Assembly: GCF_014673215.1 (NCBI RefSeq)
Contig: NZ_JACWMS010000002.1
Location: forward strand, 620,001-684,000
Length of the DNA: 64,000 nucleotides
DNA from: Gordonia hankookensis
Lineage (GTDB): Bacteria > Actinomycetota > Actinomycetes > Mycobacteriales > Mycobacteriaceae
Reading direction: 5' to 3'
Positions 1 through 8,926 of the stretch are shown here, piece after piece. Below the pieces are notes generated by a model. The model was given only the letters and a program-made list of their open reading frames with translations, searched no databases and was not told where the DNA came from. How positions within the stretch are numbered: position 1 is the first letter of the stretch; each line of letters opens with the position of its first letter. The position numbers and the translations under genes were made by a program.

Positions 1-1759
1 CGCCGAGCGCCCCGTATCCGGCCACCGTCTTGTCGTTCACCTCGGCGCGGACGACACCGAAGCTGACCGACGACCCGACGCCGTCCACGCCCTCGACGGC
101 GGTGGCGACCGAGCCCGGGATCGGCAGCTGATTGGCGCCGGCGACGATGAACTCGGCGCGCAGACCCGTGTCGACTGCCGTGTCGATGGTGCCCTTGAAC
201 GAGGTGCCGAGGGTACCGATCACGGCGACCAACATCAGTCCCAGGGTGAGCGCGAAGGCCGTCGCCGCGGTGCGGCGCGGGTTGCGCACCGCGTTCGTCC
301 GGGCGAGCCTGCCGATCTTGCCGAAGGGTGCGCCGATGACCGTGCCCAGGCCCCCGACGATCGGCCGCGACAGGGCAGGCCCGGCCAGGACCACCGCGGC
401 GATGGCCGCCGCCGAGCCGCATCCGACCGCGATCGCCGGTCCGAGGCCGACGCCCATGGCACCGATGATGATGGCCGCGAGGCCTGCGACGCCCAGGACG
501 GCCCCCGCGATCGTGCGGGTGCGCAACGGCGCCGAACCCTCGGCCATGCCGGACCGCATCGCCTCAACCGGCGGCACCTTCGATGCGCGCAGAGCAGGCA
601 CCCACGCACTCACCATCGTCACGACCACGCCGACGAAGAGTGCTGCCAGCACCGCCCCCGCGCTGATCTGCAATGGCGCCTGGGGCAATCCGGACGCCGA
701 ACTCGTCAACGCCTTCAGCAGCGCGGCGAGCCCGATACCGATTCCCAGGCCGACGACACCGCCGATCACGCCGACGATGAACGCCTCGAACAGAACCGAG
801 CGCGACACCTGCTTGCGGCTCGCGCCGACCGCGCGCAGCAACGCCAGCTCACGGTTGCGCTGCGCCACGATCATCGAGAATGTGTTGTAGATGATGAAGG
901 TTCCGACGATGAGCCCGATCGCCGCGAACGCCAACAGGATTCCGGTGAAGATGCTCAGGAACTGATTGACGTTGTCCTTCTCGTCCTGCCGGACCTGATC
1001 TCCGGTGCGCACCTTGTACAGGTCCGGGGGCAGGGCCTTCTCGACGCGCTCCTGCAGCTGGGCGGGTGTCACCCCGGCGGCCGCGGACATATCCACCTGG
1101 GCCACGTGCTGCCCGTCGGAGAACAGCGTCTTCGCGGTGGTCTGATCGAACTGGACGTTGACGAAACCGCCGGTGGAGCCGGGCAGGTCGAGCAGACCCA
1201 CCACGGTCACCTCGCGGGGCTGGGCGGAGCCCTGTCCCAGGACGACCTTGGACTTCGAGCCGACCTTCAGGCCTGCCTTCTCCGCCGCCGAGGCGTTCAG
1301 CGCGACCTCACCCGGGCCGGTGGGTCCACGACCGCCGGGCTCGAGTTTGCTGGTGTCCGGCGAGAGCGCGACGTCGGGCGGCAGGTACGCGGTGCCGACG
1401 CTCGGGGCACCGCCGGTCTGCAGGGCCTTGCCCTCGGAATTGGCGATCGTCACCAGACCCGAATAGTTGGCGACGATGCGGTCGATCCCGAGCTCCGATT
1501 TCCGGGCCTCGAGATCGTCGACGACCGTTTGCGGAACGCCCGGCGACTGATTGTTCTCCGGGGTGATCTGCACCGAGACCCCGGGAGCGACGGAGTCGAA
1601 GATGTCGTTGAACGCCTTGGAGACGGTCGAGGTGAACACGATGGACCCGGCCACGAACGACGTGCCGAGCACGATGGAGAAGACCGTCAGGAACAGACGG
1701 AGCTTGTGGGCGCGCAGGTTTCGCAACGAGACCCGGCGCATCACCGATGACGATGCCAT
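1..1759 (-). CDS. ABC transporter permease, FtsX/MacB type (3' end outside window)
   Basis: Membrane permease subunit of an ABC exporter. The frame opens at an ATG at 1759 and continues without a stop past position 1, so at least 586 codons are present and the C-terminus is missing. The N-terminus (RRVSLRNLRAHKLRLFLTVF) is the usual entry into the first transmembrane helix of FtsX-type permeases. A large extracytoplasmic domain follows, and then hydrophobic segments encoded around 900-400. The start lies 4 nt after the stop of the ATPase gene, so the two form one operon. Substrate unknown; relatives move lipoproteins, peptides or drugs. Partial because of the window edge, not because of a mutation. 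Confidence 0.85.
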   Translation of the reverse strand, partial: MASSSVMRRVSLRNLRAHKLRLFLTVFSIVLGTSFVAGSIVFTSTVSKAFNDIFDSVAPGVSVQITPENNQSPGVPQTVVDDLEARKSELGIDRIVANYSGLVTIANSEGKALQTGGAPSVGTAYLPPDVALSPDTSKLEPGGRGPTGPGEVALNASAAEKAGLKVGSKSKVVLGQGSAQPREVTVVGLLDLPGSTGGFVNVQFDQTTAKTLFSDGQHVAQVDMSAAAGVTPAQLQERVEKALPPDLYKVRTGDQVRQDEKDNVNQFLSIFTGILLAFAAIGLIVGTFIIYNTFSMIVAQRNRELALLRAVGASRKQVSRSVLFEAFIVGVIGGVVGLGIGIGLAALLKALTSSASGLPQAPLQISAGAVLAALFVGVVVTMVSAWVPALRASKVPPVEAMRSGMAEGSAPLRTRTIAGAVLGVAGLAAIIIGAMGVGLGPAIAVGCGSAAAIAAVVLAGPALSRPIVGGLGTVIGAPFGKIGRLARTNAVRNPRRTAATAFALTLGLMLVAVIGTLGTSFKGTIDTAVDTGLRAEFIVAGANQLPIPGSVATAVEGVDGVGSSVSFGVVRAEVNDKTVAGYGALG

Positions 1760-1763
1760 GGTG

Positions 1764-2633
1764 TCAGCGCACCTCGGAGGTGTTCTCGTCGGCCGTGGCA
1801 TCAGCGGCCGTGGCATCAGCGGCCGGGGCATCGGCGGCATGCTTGGGCGCATGCGGCTCCGATGCCGCCGGCTCGTCGAGGTTCTTCATGACCTCGAAGA
1901 CGTCGTCGGCCGACGGGCGCGCCAACTCGCGCACGATCAACCCGTCGGCGAGGAACACCACCCGGTCGGCGTAGGAGGCGGCGCGCGGATCGTGCGTCAC
2001 GATCACCACGGTCTGGCCGAACTCGTCGGTCGCCGCTCGCAGGATGTCGAGGACCTCACCCGAGGAGCGTGAGTCGAGATTTCCGGTCGGCTCGTCGCCG
2101 AAGATGATGTCCGGCTTGCCGACCAGTGCACGCGCACATGCCACGCGCTGCTGCTGACCGCCCGACAGCTCGCTGGGCAGATGGGTCAGCCGGTCGGTGA
2201 TGCCGAGGCGATCGACGACCGCGTCGAACCACTCCTTGTCCACCTCCCGGCCCGCGATGTCCACGGGCAGCGTGATGTTCTCGGCCGCGGTCAGGGTGGG
2301 GACCAGATTGAAAGACTGGAAGACGAACCCGATCCGGTCGCGCCGCAACATGGTCATCGCCTTGTCGGAGAGTCCGGTGAGGTCGACGTCGCCGATGTGC
2401 ACCTTGCCGTCGGTGGCCACGTCGAGGCCTGCGAGGCAGTGCATCAGGGTCGACTTGCCCGATCCCGATGGGCCCATGATCGCGGTGAACTGGCCGGCGG
2501 CGAACTCGATGGTGACCCCCCGCAGTGCCTCGACGACGGTGTCACCCGTGCCGTAGACCTTGGTCAGATCGGCCGCGCCGGCGGCGATCGGGTGTGCTGC
2601 GACGTGTGGGCTGTCCGTATGGGCCGATGTCAT
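1764..2633 (-). CDS. ABC transporter ATP-binding protein, MacB/LolD type
   Basis: Cytoplasmic ATPase of 289 residues that powers the FtsX-type permease encoded directly downstream. Walker A is GPSGSGKST, the Q-loop region follows, the ABC signature is LSGGQQQRVACARAL, and Walker B is IIFGDEPTGNLDS with the switch histidine in VTHDPRAA. These match the MacB/LolD/FtsE branch. The C-terminus carries an unusual Ala/Asp-rich tail of about 35 residues with ADAT repeats (encoded at 1790-1850), beyond the normal nucleotide-binding domain. The substrate cannot be told from the sequence. Confidence 0.93.
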   Translation of the reverse strand: MTSAHTDSPHVAAHPIAAGAADLTKVYGTGDTVVEALRGVTIEFAAGQFTAIMGPSGSGKSTLMHCLAGLDVATDGKVHIGDVDLTGLSDKAMTMLRRDRIGFVFQSFNLVPTLTAAENITLPVDIAGREVDKEWFDAVVDRLGITDRLTHLPSELSGGQQQRVACARALVGKPDIIFGDEPTGNLDSRSSGEVLDILRAATDEFGQTVVIVTHDPRAASYADRVVFLADGLIVRELARPSADDVFEVMKNLDEPAASEPHAPKHAADAPAADATAADATADENTSEVR

Positions 2634-2723
2634 GGCCTCAACGGTGCCAAATCTCCGGTCCGTTGGCTATCGGGAATATCCCTGAGTGACCACCCCGATG
2701 TCCGGGGGTCGGTCGAACACCGA

Positions 2724-2755
2724 CGGATCAGTGTTTGGGCGGATCAGCGTTTGGG
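2724..2755. repeat. 16-bp tandem duplication at a gene end
   Basis: Two adjacent copies of cggatcagtgtttggg (2724-2739 and 2740-2755) differ at one base. The second copy holds the stop codon and last residues of the esterase-like gene on the minus strand. The first copy sits just after the stop and repeats it out of use. It looks like a recent slippage duplication. Confidence 0.7.
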
Positions 2756-3763
2756 CAGCCGGACCTCGAGGACGTGTACGCGCGTCGGGCCCGAGAAGGC
2801 GTCATTGGTCACGATGTAGAGCGCCCGCGCCCGATAGGTCATCCACGGATGGTCGGGGAACCAATTGCCCCAGGCCAGTCCGGACATGTTCCCGGCGACC
2901 AGACCGGTGAGCGGTTCGGTCGAGAAGATGGACTTCTTCGGCATCGCCGCCTCGCGGCCGGAGAGCTGCTGTTTCCCGGTCACCGACTGCGCACCGCGGG
3001 TGGTGGTCCAGTAGATGCGGGTCGCGCGGCCCTTGCCTCGTTCGAGCACCAGGTAGTCGGTGTTGTTGACCGCCAGCACATCTGCCGCGACCTTGTCGCC
3101 GTCGGTGCGGTACACGTGCTCGGAGGTGCCGCGGCCGGCCCAGGTGAGCAGGCGGGCAGACGTCCCCGGATCCTGTTTCAGCCCGCCCGCGGTGATGGCG
3201 CTGACCCGATCACCGGGTGCCACCGCGACACCGGTCAGTCCGCGCTGCCCGTTCAGGCCGCTCTTGGCGGTGGTGCGGTAGGCGGCCGGGAGCGGCAGAT
3301 CACGCAGGTGATTGCCGAGCCCGCCGACCACGCGGACGAATTGCTGGTTGCCGCCGCCGACGACGACGTAACCGCCGCCGAGGCGACGGAGACCCTCGAA
3401 CTGCGCGCCCCCGGGCAGGATCGGCAGATTGCCGGGGCCGAGGACGGTGCCGCCGCCGGTGATCCGGCCCTGGCTCGCCACGCCGGTCGTCGAGCTGAAC
3501 GGGATCGTCGCGTTGTAGTACCGCGCCGGGCCGAATCGGCCGACATCGGTGGAGATCAGCGCGAAGGTGCCGTTGCCGGTGCGGTCGATGCCCGAGATCC
3601 CGCCGAAGGTCGGCAGCCCGGAGATCGTCGTCGAATCCCGATAGAACGACGTCACGCCCGACGACGGGCTCGCCGGCGCCGCGCTGACCCCACCGACCGA
3701 CACAACGGAAAGTCCTACAGCACAAGCGGACACGAGTGCCGCCCCCCACAAGCGAAACCTCAT
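2744..3763 (-). CDS. Secreted esterase-like / phytase-like beta-propeller protein
   Basis: 339 residues. The first 30 or so form a clear Sec signal peptide (MRFRLW, hydrophobic core, cleavage near SAAPA), so the protein is exported. The rest reads like the 'esterase-like activity of phytase' family, with Gly-rich beta strands (GGISGIDRTGNGTFALISTD near the N-terminus and SGLAWGN near the C-terminus). The family is poorly characterised and the substrate is unknown. It stands alone between the ABC exporter and pckA on the same strand. I assign the family from overall sequence character, so the family is moderately sure and the activity is not. Confidence 0.65.
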   Translation of the reverse strand: MRFRLWGAALVSACAVGLSVVSVGGVSAAPASPSSGVTSFYRDSTTISGLPTFGGISGIDRTGNGTFALISTDVGRFGPARYYNATIPFSSTTGVASQGRITGGGTVLGPGNLPILPGGAQFEGLRRLGGGYVVVGGGNQQFVRVVGGLGNHLRDLPLPAAYRTTAKSGLNGQRGLTGVAVAPGDRVSAITAGGLKQDPGTSARLLTWAGRGTSEHVYRTDGDKVAADVLAVNNTDYLVLERGKGRATRIYWTTTRGAQSVTGKQQLSGREAAMPKKSIFSTEPLTGLVAGNMSGLAWGNWFPDHPWMTYRARALYIVTNDAFSGPTRVHVLEVRLPKR

Positions 3764-3824
3764 AGGGGGAGACCTTACCCGATGGCACGACGTCGAGAGA
3801 ACGTCGAGAGATCGGTGACGTGGT

Positions 3825-5654
3825 TCAGCCCAGGCGCTGCTTGAGCTGATCCAGCTCGTCCTGCAGCGAGGTCGGCAGCTTGTCGCCGACGAACTCGAAG
3901 AGCTCCTCGATCAGCGGGATCTCCTGGCGCCACTCGTCGGCGTTCACCGCGAGCGCCGCCTCGATGTCCTCGGCCGGGAGATCACCCAGACCGTCGACGT
4001 CGATCTCCTCGGGCTTCGCGACGATGCCGATCGGCGTGGAGATGCCCTCGTTCTCGCCCTCGATCCGGCCGACGATCCACTCGAGCACGCGGCTGTTCTC
4101 GCCGAATCCCGGCCACAGGAAGCGGCCGTCGTCGCCGCGGCGGAACCAGTTGACGTAGAAGATCTTCGGCAGCTTGGCGGCGTCGGCGTTCTTGCCGAGG
4201 TCGATCCAGTGCGCGAAGTAGTCACCGATGTGGTAGCCGAGGAACGGCAGCATGGCCATCGGGTCGCGACGGACGGTACCGACCTTGCCCTCGGCCGCGG
4301 CGGTCTGCTCCGAGCCGACGGTGGCACCCATGAACACGCCGTGCTGCCAGTCGCGGGCCTCGGTGACCAGCGGGACGGTGGTCTTGCGACGGCCGCCGAA
4401 CAGGATCGCCGACAGCGGCACACCCTTCGGGTCGTCCCACTCGTCGGCCAGCGACGGGCACTGGTCCAGCGGAGTGCAGTACCGGGAGTTCGGGTGCGCG
4501 GCCTTCCCCTCGGAATCCGGCGTCCAGTCGTTGCCCAGCCAGTCGGTCAGGTGCGCCGGCTTCTCGCCGCCGATGCCCTCCCACCAGATGTCGCCGTCGT
4601 CGGTGAGCGCGACATTGGTGTAGAGCGTGTTGCCCGCCTCGACGGTCTTCATGGCGTTCGGGTTGGAGTCGTTGCTCGTGCCCGGGGCGACACCGAAGAA
4701 CCCGAACTCCGGGTTGGTCGCGTACAGGCGGCCGTCGTCGCCGAAGCGCATCCAGGCGATGTCGTCGCCGACGGTCTCGGCGGTCCAGCCCGGGATGGTG
4801 GGCTGGATCATGGCGAGGTTCGTCTTGCCGCACGCACTCGGGAACGCGGCGGCGACGTAGTAGACCTTCTTCTGCGGGCTGGTGAGCTTGAGGATCAGCA
4901 TGTGCTCGGCCAGCCAACCCTCGTCGTGGGCCAGCACCGAGGCGATGCGCAGCGCGTAGCACTTCTTGCCCAGCAGGGCGTTGCCGCCGTATCCGGAACC
5001 GAACGACCAGATCTCCCGGTCCTCGGGGAAGTGGGAGATGTACTTCTCGGAGTTGCACGGCCACGGGACATCGGCCTGACCGGGCTCGAGCGGTGCACCG
5101 ACGGAGTGCAGGGCCTTGACGAAGAACCCGTCGTCGCCGAGCAGTTCGAGCACCTTCGGGCCGACACGGGTCATGATCTTCATGGACAGCACGACATATT
5201 CAGAGTCGGTGATCTCGACGCCCAGCTTCGGGTCGTCGGCGCCGAGGGGCCCCATGCAGAACGGGATGACGAACATCGTGCGACCGCGCATGCATCCGCG
5301 GTACAGGTCGTTCATCGTGGCGCGCATCTCCGCCGGATCGACCCAGTTGTTGGTGGGGCCGGCATCCTCCTGGGTCTTCGCACAGATGAATGTGCGCGAC
5401 TCCACGCGGGCGACATCGGCGGGGTCGGACTGGGCCAGGAACGAATTGGGCTTCTTGTCCTCGTTGAGCTTGACCAGCGTGCCTGCGTCGACGAGATGGG
5501 TCGTGAGCCGGTCCCATTCCTCGTCACTGCCGTCGGACCAGACGACCCGGTCGGGCTGTGTCAGCTCGGCGACCTCGGCGACCCACGCCAGCAGTCCGGC
5601 GTGTTTCGTCGGGGCGGTGTTCGGGTCCAGTCCGGGAATTGTGGCTGAGGTCAT
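3825..5654 (-). CDS. pckA: Phosphoenolpyruvate carboxykinase (GTP)
   Basis: Cytosolic gluconeogenic enzyme that converts oxaloacetate and GTP to phosphoenolpyruvate, CO2 and GDP. At 609 residues it has the full length of GTP-type PEPCK. Diagnostic features are the kinase P-loop [13 protein letters not shown] (about residues 269-281) with the reactive cysteine, the substrate-loop region near [16 protein letters not shown], and the motif [10 protein letters not shown]. The ATG at 5654 is preceded by an AGGAG-like ribosome site. In M. tuberculosis pckA also lies next to the GTPase-like pair and trmB, as here. The enzyme is needed for growth on fatty acids, which agrees with the beta-oxidation genes elsewhere in the window. 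Confidence 0.98.
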   Translation of the reverse strand: MTSATIPGLDPNTAPTKHAGLLAWVAEVAELTQPDRVVWSDGSDEEWDRLTTHLVDAGTLVKLNEDKKPNSFLAQSDPADVARVESRTFICAKTQEDAGPTNNWVDPAEMRATMNDLYRGCMRGRTMFVIPFCMGPLGADDPKLGVEITDSEYVVLSMKIMTRVGPKVLELLGDDGFFVKALHSVGAPLEPGQADVPWPCNSEKYISHFPEDREIWSFGSGYGGNALLGKKCYALRIASVLAHDEGWLAEHMLILKLTSPQKKVYYVAAAFPSACGKTNLAMIQPTIPGWTAETVGDDIAWMRFGDDGRLYATNPEFGFFGVAPGTSNDSNPNAMKTVEAGNTLYTNVALTDDGDIWWEGIGGEKPAHLTDWLGNDWTPDSEGKAAHPNSRYCTPLDQCPSLADEWDDPKGVPLSAILFGGRRKTTVPLVTEARDWQHGVFMGATVGSEQTAAAEGKVGTVRRDPMAMLPFLGYHIGDYFAHWIDLGKNADAAKLPKIFYVNWFRRGDDGRFLWPGFGENSRVLEWIVGRIEGENEGISTPIGIVAKPEEIDVDGLGDLPAEDIEAALAVNADEWRQEIPLIEELFEFVGDKLPTSLQDELDQLKQRLG

Positions 5655-5830
5655 GATTGGGTCTCCTCCGAGGTGACGGCCCGATGCATAGCCGTCGGCG
5701 ATGTCGTCGTCAACTCAGGATACGTTCACCGAGCGGGCGCTAGGTACCGGGGCCAACAGATGGGTGATATCCCACAGTCGCATGTATCGCAAGAGCCCGC
5801 AGCCGCCGATTCCCCGAACGTGAGGGAGCC

Positions 5831-6280
5831 TCAGCCCAGCCGGCCGGTATCGGTCGGCACCCAGGCGCCGCTCTCGGGGTCCAGAGTGCGCGAGGAGAAC
5901 ATGCCCTGCGCGTCGATCTCGGTGATCTTGTCGACCTGTCCGTCGTGGTCGGAGTCGGTGTAGACGGTCATCCCGCCGGCACCGCTGCGGGTGAGTGAGT
6001 CCCGTACGCCGTCGTCGTCGGTGTCGACATCGGCCGGTCCGAGATCCCAGACCCGCCCGTCGGAATGCATCCACAGATGATCCTCCGGCGACGAGGTGCC
6101 GCCGAGGTCGTCGGAGGGGATGTCGGAGGGGATGAGGTGGGAGACGTGCTGTTGCGCCGCGAACGATCCGTCGTGGTCGACCGACACGCGATCGGCATCG
6201 CCGGACGCATCGCCACCGAACCCATCACCACCGAGCGGGTCGCCACCGAGCGGGTCGCCACCGAGAAATGCCATGTCCAT
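5831..6280 (-). CDS. Small Asp-rich hypothetical protein (DUF6802-like)
   Basis: 149 residues with no signal peptide or membrane helix. The N-terminus has the short repeat GGDPLGGDPLGGDGFGGD. The C-terminal half has two calcium-loop-like Asp clusters, DVDTDDDGVRDS and DSDHDGQVD, resembling thrombospondin type 3 or EF-hand loops. The layout (Gly/Asp lead, then DxDxDG loops with HSDGRVWDLGP between) resembles the actinobacterial DUF6802 proteins; this family call is tentative. The ATG at 6280 follows a GAGGCGG ribosome site. A 15-bp minisatellite lies directly upstream. Function unknown; metal binding is an inference from the loops. Confidence 0.6.
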   Translation of the reverse strand: MDMAFLGGDPLGGDPLGGDGFGGDASGDADRVSVDHDGSFAAQQHVSHLIPSDIPSDDLGGTSSPEDHLWMHSDGRVWDLGPADVDTDDDGVRDSLTRSGAGGMTVYTDSDHDGQVDKITEIDAQGMFSSRTLDPESGAWVPTDTGRLG

Positions 6281-6290
6281 CTACGCCGCC

Positions 6291-6360
6291 TCGATCCTGC
6301 TGGGTTCGATCCTGCTGGGTTCAGTCCTGCTGGGTTCAGTCCTGCTGGGTTCGATCCTGA
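6291..6360. repeat. 15-bp minisatellite (about 4.7 copies)
   Basis: Copies of tcgatcctgctgggt start at 6291 and 6306. Copies of the variant tcagtcctgctgggt start at 6321 and 6336. A partial copy follows at 6351. The array lies 10 bp upstream of the start of the Asp-rich gene on the minus strand, so it falls in that gene's leader or promoter. The same 15-bp period appears inside the gene at 6230-6265 (cgggtcgccaccgag twice). Copy number is likely to vary between strains. Confidence 0.85.
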
Positions 6361-6436
6361 GTCGCTCGGTGCGGCCCCTGCCGCACACCACCGTGATGAT
6401 AGGACGCAACGCGAACCCGATCGGTTCCGATCGTGC

Positions 6437-7921
6437 TCAGATGCCCGCGTCGTCGCCGCTCAGCGCCTGCGCAAGCGTCACGAGTTCGCGGTGCGTGCCG
6501 CGCAGCCGGCCGAGCTGATCGCGTCGATCCCGGGTTGCCGATCCCGACCGCAGGTCGCGCAGTCTCACGTCGATCTCCGCGACCTCCGCCGACACCTGTC
6601 GCGAGCGCCGTTCGTGGAAACGGGTCACCTGACTGGCCAGATGGGCTTCGGCCGCGGCCAGCCGCAGCCCCACCCGGTGTTCGAGCCGCCCGCGCGTCTC
6701 GTTCAGCGCGTCGGAGCTCCAGCCGCGCAGGTCGGCGCGCAGTGCCGTGGTCCGGCGCACCCGGATCACCACCGTGGCGACGACGACCCCGAGCAGCAGC
6801 GTGAGCGGCATGCTCACCCACTGCAGAGTCTGAACCGCCGCCATCGGCGCGACGATCAGGCGTCCCACGCCGAGCCCGGTCGACGCACCGATCAGGACCA
6901 GGAGGGCGTCCTCGCCGCCCCGCCGGCCGGACGGCACCGCCCGCCCGAACGGTGGATCCGGCGCCCGATCATCTGGACCGGTACGGGGTCCGGCGTCGAT
7001 CTGGGCCTCGATGCCGACGAGCGTCGCCGCCCGTACCTCGTCGATGCGCTCGTCGGTGGCGTGATCCACCCGGTCACGCAACGCCGCCACCTCGTCGGTG
7101 AGCCAGCGGACATAACCGTCGACGGCGGCGCGCTTGAGAGTCGCCGACCGCGCCGTCGCCGCGGCGGCGAGACCGCGGGTGCCCGCGGCGACGTCGGCGA
7201 GCGACTCGCTGCGTGCCCTCGCGAGCCCGGCTCGCGCCGCGGCGAGCCGGTCCGCGCGACCCCGGTCTCGGGATTCCAGCAGAGCCCGCCGTCGATCGGC
7301 CAGCCGATCGACCGTCTCCGACGCCGCATCGGGATCGGTGGCCCGGGTGAGTCCGTCCAGGGTTCGTTCGACGGCCCCGAGCGCCGCGGCGACCCGCACC
7401 CGTTCGCGCCGGACCTCCGAGGGTGCCGCGAGACACCCGGTGATCCACTCCATCAGCGCGGGCACCCCGGACTCGTCCGCCGCCCCCGACAACGCAGCCG
7501 CCGACGAGACCGCGAACACCGGGAGTTGCTCGAACGGGTCGAGCAGGGCGCGATGCGCGCGCAGGATGCGGGGCCAGTCCCAGAAGGCGTCGATCTTGGA
7601 CCCGACCAGCGCGACGATCCCGAACCGCGACCGCAGTTCGTCGACGGCCTGCTTCTCCTCGTCACCGACCGACGACGACGGGTCCACCACCATCAGTGCG
7701 ATGCCGACCGACACGTCGTCGGCGCGACCGCCCCAGCGTCCCTCGACCACCGGCGACGCCGGATCGACCATCCGGCACGCCTCGATCAGGCTGGTCACCC
7801 CCGTGCCGCCGATCCCGTACACCGCGACTCCGGTTCCGTTGCCTGCCAGAGCCGCGGCATCGAATCCGGTCAGGCCGTGGACGTGGGAGACGGCGTCGGG
7901 CACGGACGGCGCGGTGCTCAC
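6437..7921 (-). CDS. Membrane-anchored GTPase-like protein (Rv0210-like)
   Basis: 494 residues. The N-terminal third looks like a small-GTPase fold whose P-loop has decayed: GIGGTGVTS at about residues 36-44 has Val where the Walker A lysine belongs. A guanine-specificity-like SKID follows at about 106-109. Residues 180-330 are Ala/Arg-rich and probably helical or coiled-coil. Two hydrophobic segments lie at about 339-391 (ending LLLGVVVATVVIRVRR), then a helical cytosolic tail. This order of GTPase, helical stalk and paired hydrophobic segments recalls bacterial dynamin-like proteins. It overlaps the upstream partner gene by 4 bp. Position matches Rv0210. GTP binding is uncertain. Confidence 0.6.
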   Translation of the reverse strand: MSTAPSVPDAVSHVHGLTGFDAAALAGNGTGVAVYGIGGTGVTSLIEACRMVDPASPVVEGRWGGRADDVSVGIALMVVDPSSSVGDEEKQAVDELRSRFGIVALVGSKIDAFWDWPRILRAHRALLDPFEQLPVFAVSSAAALSGAADESGVPALMEWITGCLAAPSEVRRERVRVAAALGAVERTLDGLTRATDPDAASETVDRLADRRRALLESRDRGRADRLAAARAGLARARSESLADVAAGTRGLAAAATARSATLKRAAVDGYVRWLTDEVAALRDRVDHATDERIDEVRAATLVGIEAQIDAGPRTGPDDRAPDPPFGRAVPSGRRGGEDALLVLIGASTGLGVGRLIVAPMAAVQTLQWVSMPLTLLLGVVVATVVIRVRRTTALRADLRGWSSDALNETRGRLEHRVGLRLAAAEAHLASQVTRFHERRSRQVSAEVAEIDVRLRDLRSGSATRDRRDQLGRLRGTHRELVTLAQALSGDDAGI

Positions 7922-8844
7922 GCCACCTCACCGTCCCGCAGCAGCTGTTCGATCACATCGCGGTCCCATCCGCGGGCCGCGACGATCTCCAGCCGAGACC
8001 GCAACTCCGTCAGCCGCCAGTACCGGACCAGGTCGACCCGCTCCCGGATCGACGTGACGAGCTGATCGATGCCGCTGCGCCCGTGCAGGGCCGTGTTGAG
8101 CGCCGAGACGTCGGCGGCGGCCTGGTCGTCGGCGGCCAGCAGGTCGAGCGCGACCTCGATGCCACGTCGATCGACACGGCGCAGCAGACCGGCCCGCAGT
8201 ACCCGCTCGTCGCCGCGGAACGGGCCGGCGCCATCGGGGGCCGGTTGCCCGGTCAGGGTGGGGGTGAGGAACTGCCCGGACATCGACGGCATCGTCTGAC
8301 CGGCAGCGACCAGGCGGCGCAGGAGGTCGAACTCGTCGTCGGAGAGATCCGCACAGGCCAGCAACTGCGACACCGCCTGCACCGGGACCCCGAGGTGTTG
8401 GGCGCACTCGGCGGCGACGTCGGCGGCGGCATCCGGGGATCCGTGGGTGTCCGCCTTGCCGAGCACCACCACCGTACGATCCGCGGGCATCTGCGCGAGC
8501 GCCGTCCGATCCGCAGCTCGCGCCGGTCCCGACAACACGTACATCCACAGGTCGGCGGTCCACGGATCGGCGGTCCACGGATCGGGGGCGTCGACATTCC
8601 CGTCGGCCTCGCCCGGGCCGATCGCCGTCACCGACAACCGCTCCCGCAGCGCACGGGCGAACGTATCGCGCCCGGTCCCGGGCCGGCCGCCGACCTGGAC
8701 CTGCAGGGGTCGGCCGTAGCGACGGACCGCCACGTCGAGCTCGGCACGGGCCGGCGACGACGGGTCGACGAGCGCCACCAGACGACCCGACTCGACGACC
8801 CGCTCCAACGCGTTCGTCGATGGGATCATCGGGGCGTGCGACAT
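7918..8844 (-). CDS. GTPase-like protein, partner of the downstream gene (Rv0209-like)
   Basis: 308 residues from the ATG at 8844 (MSHAPMIPSTNALERV), chosen because the longer frame to 8934 adds only Arg-rich residues that overlap the divergent promoter region. A P-loop-like GRPGTGRDT sits at about residues 52-60, with Arg in place of the Walker lysine. A GKAD motif at about 126-130 resembles the NKxD base-recognition motif. A small in-frame duplication gives WTADPWTADLW near residue 80. No membrane helix was seen. The 4-bp overlap with the next gene implies coupled translation, so the two proteins probably work together. The syntenic gene in M. tuberculosis is Rv0209, of unknown function. 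Confidence 0.6.
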   Translation of the reverse strand: MSHAPMIPSTNALERVVESGRLVALVDPSSPARAELDVAVRRYGRPLQVQVGGRPGTGRDTFARALRERLSVTAIGPGEADGNVDAPDPWTADPWTADLWMYVLSGPARAADRTALAQMPADRTVVVLGKADTHGSPDAAADVAAECAQHLGVPVQAVSQLLACADLSDDEFDLLRRLVAAGQTMPSMSGQFLTPTLTGQPAPDGAGPFRGDERVLRAGLLRRVDRRGIEVALDLLAADDQAAADVSALNTALHGRSGIDQLVTSIRERVDLVRYWRLTELRSRLEIVAARGWDRDVIEQLLRDGEVA

Positions 8845-8926
8845 GCCTGGCAATCTAGCGTCCCGACGCTCGCGCCGTGCCGCTGACCGGCGCAGAATCC
8901 GTGTCGACTGTTCCCGGCGGGCACCG

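Noticed and set aside
6065-8065. 666-codon plus-strand frame across the minisatellite
   Set aside because: Antisense to the Asp-rich and GTPase-like genes; no ribosome site and no domain. The DPAGF-like repeats are only the minisatellite read in that frame.
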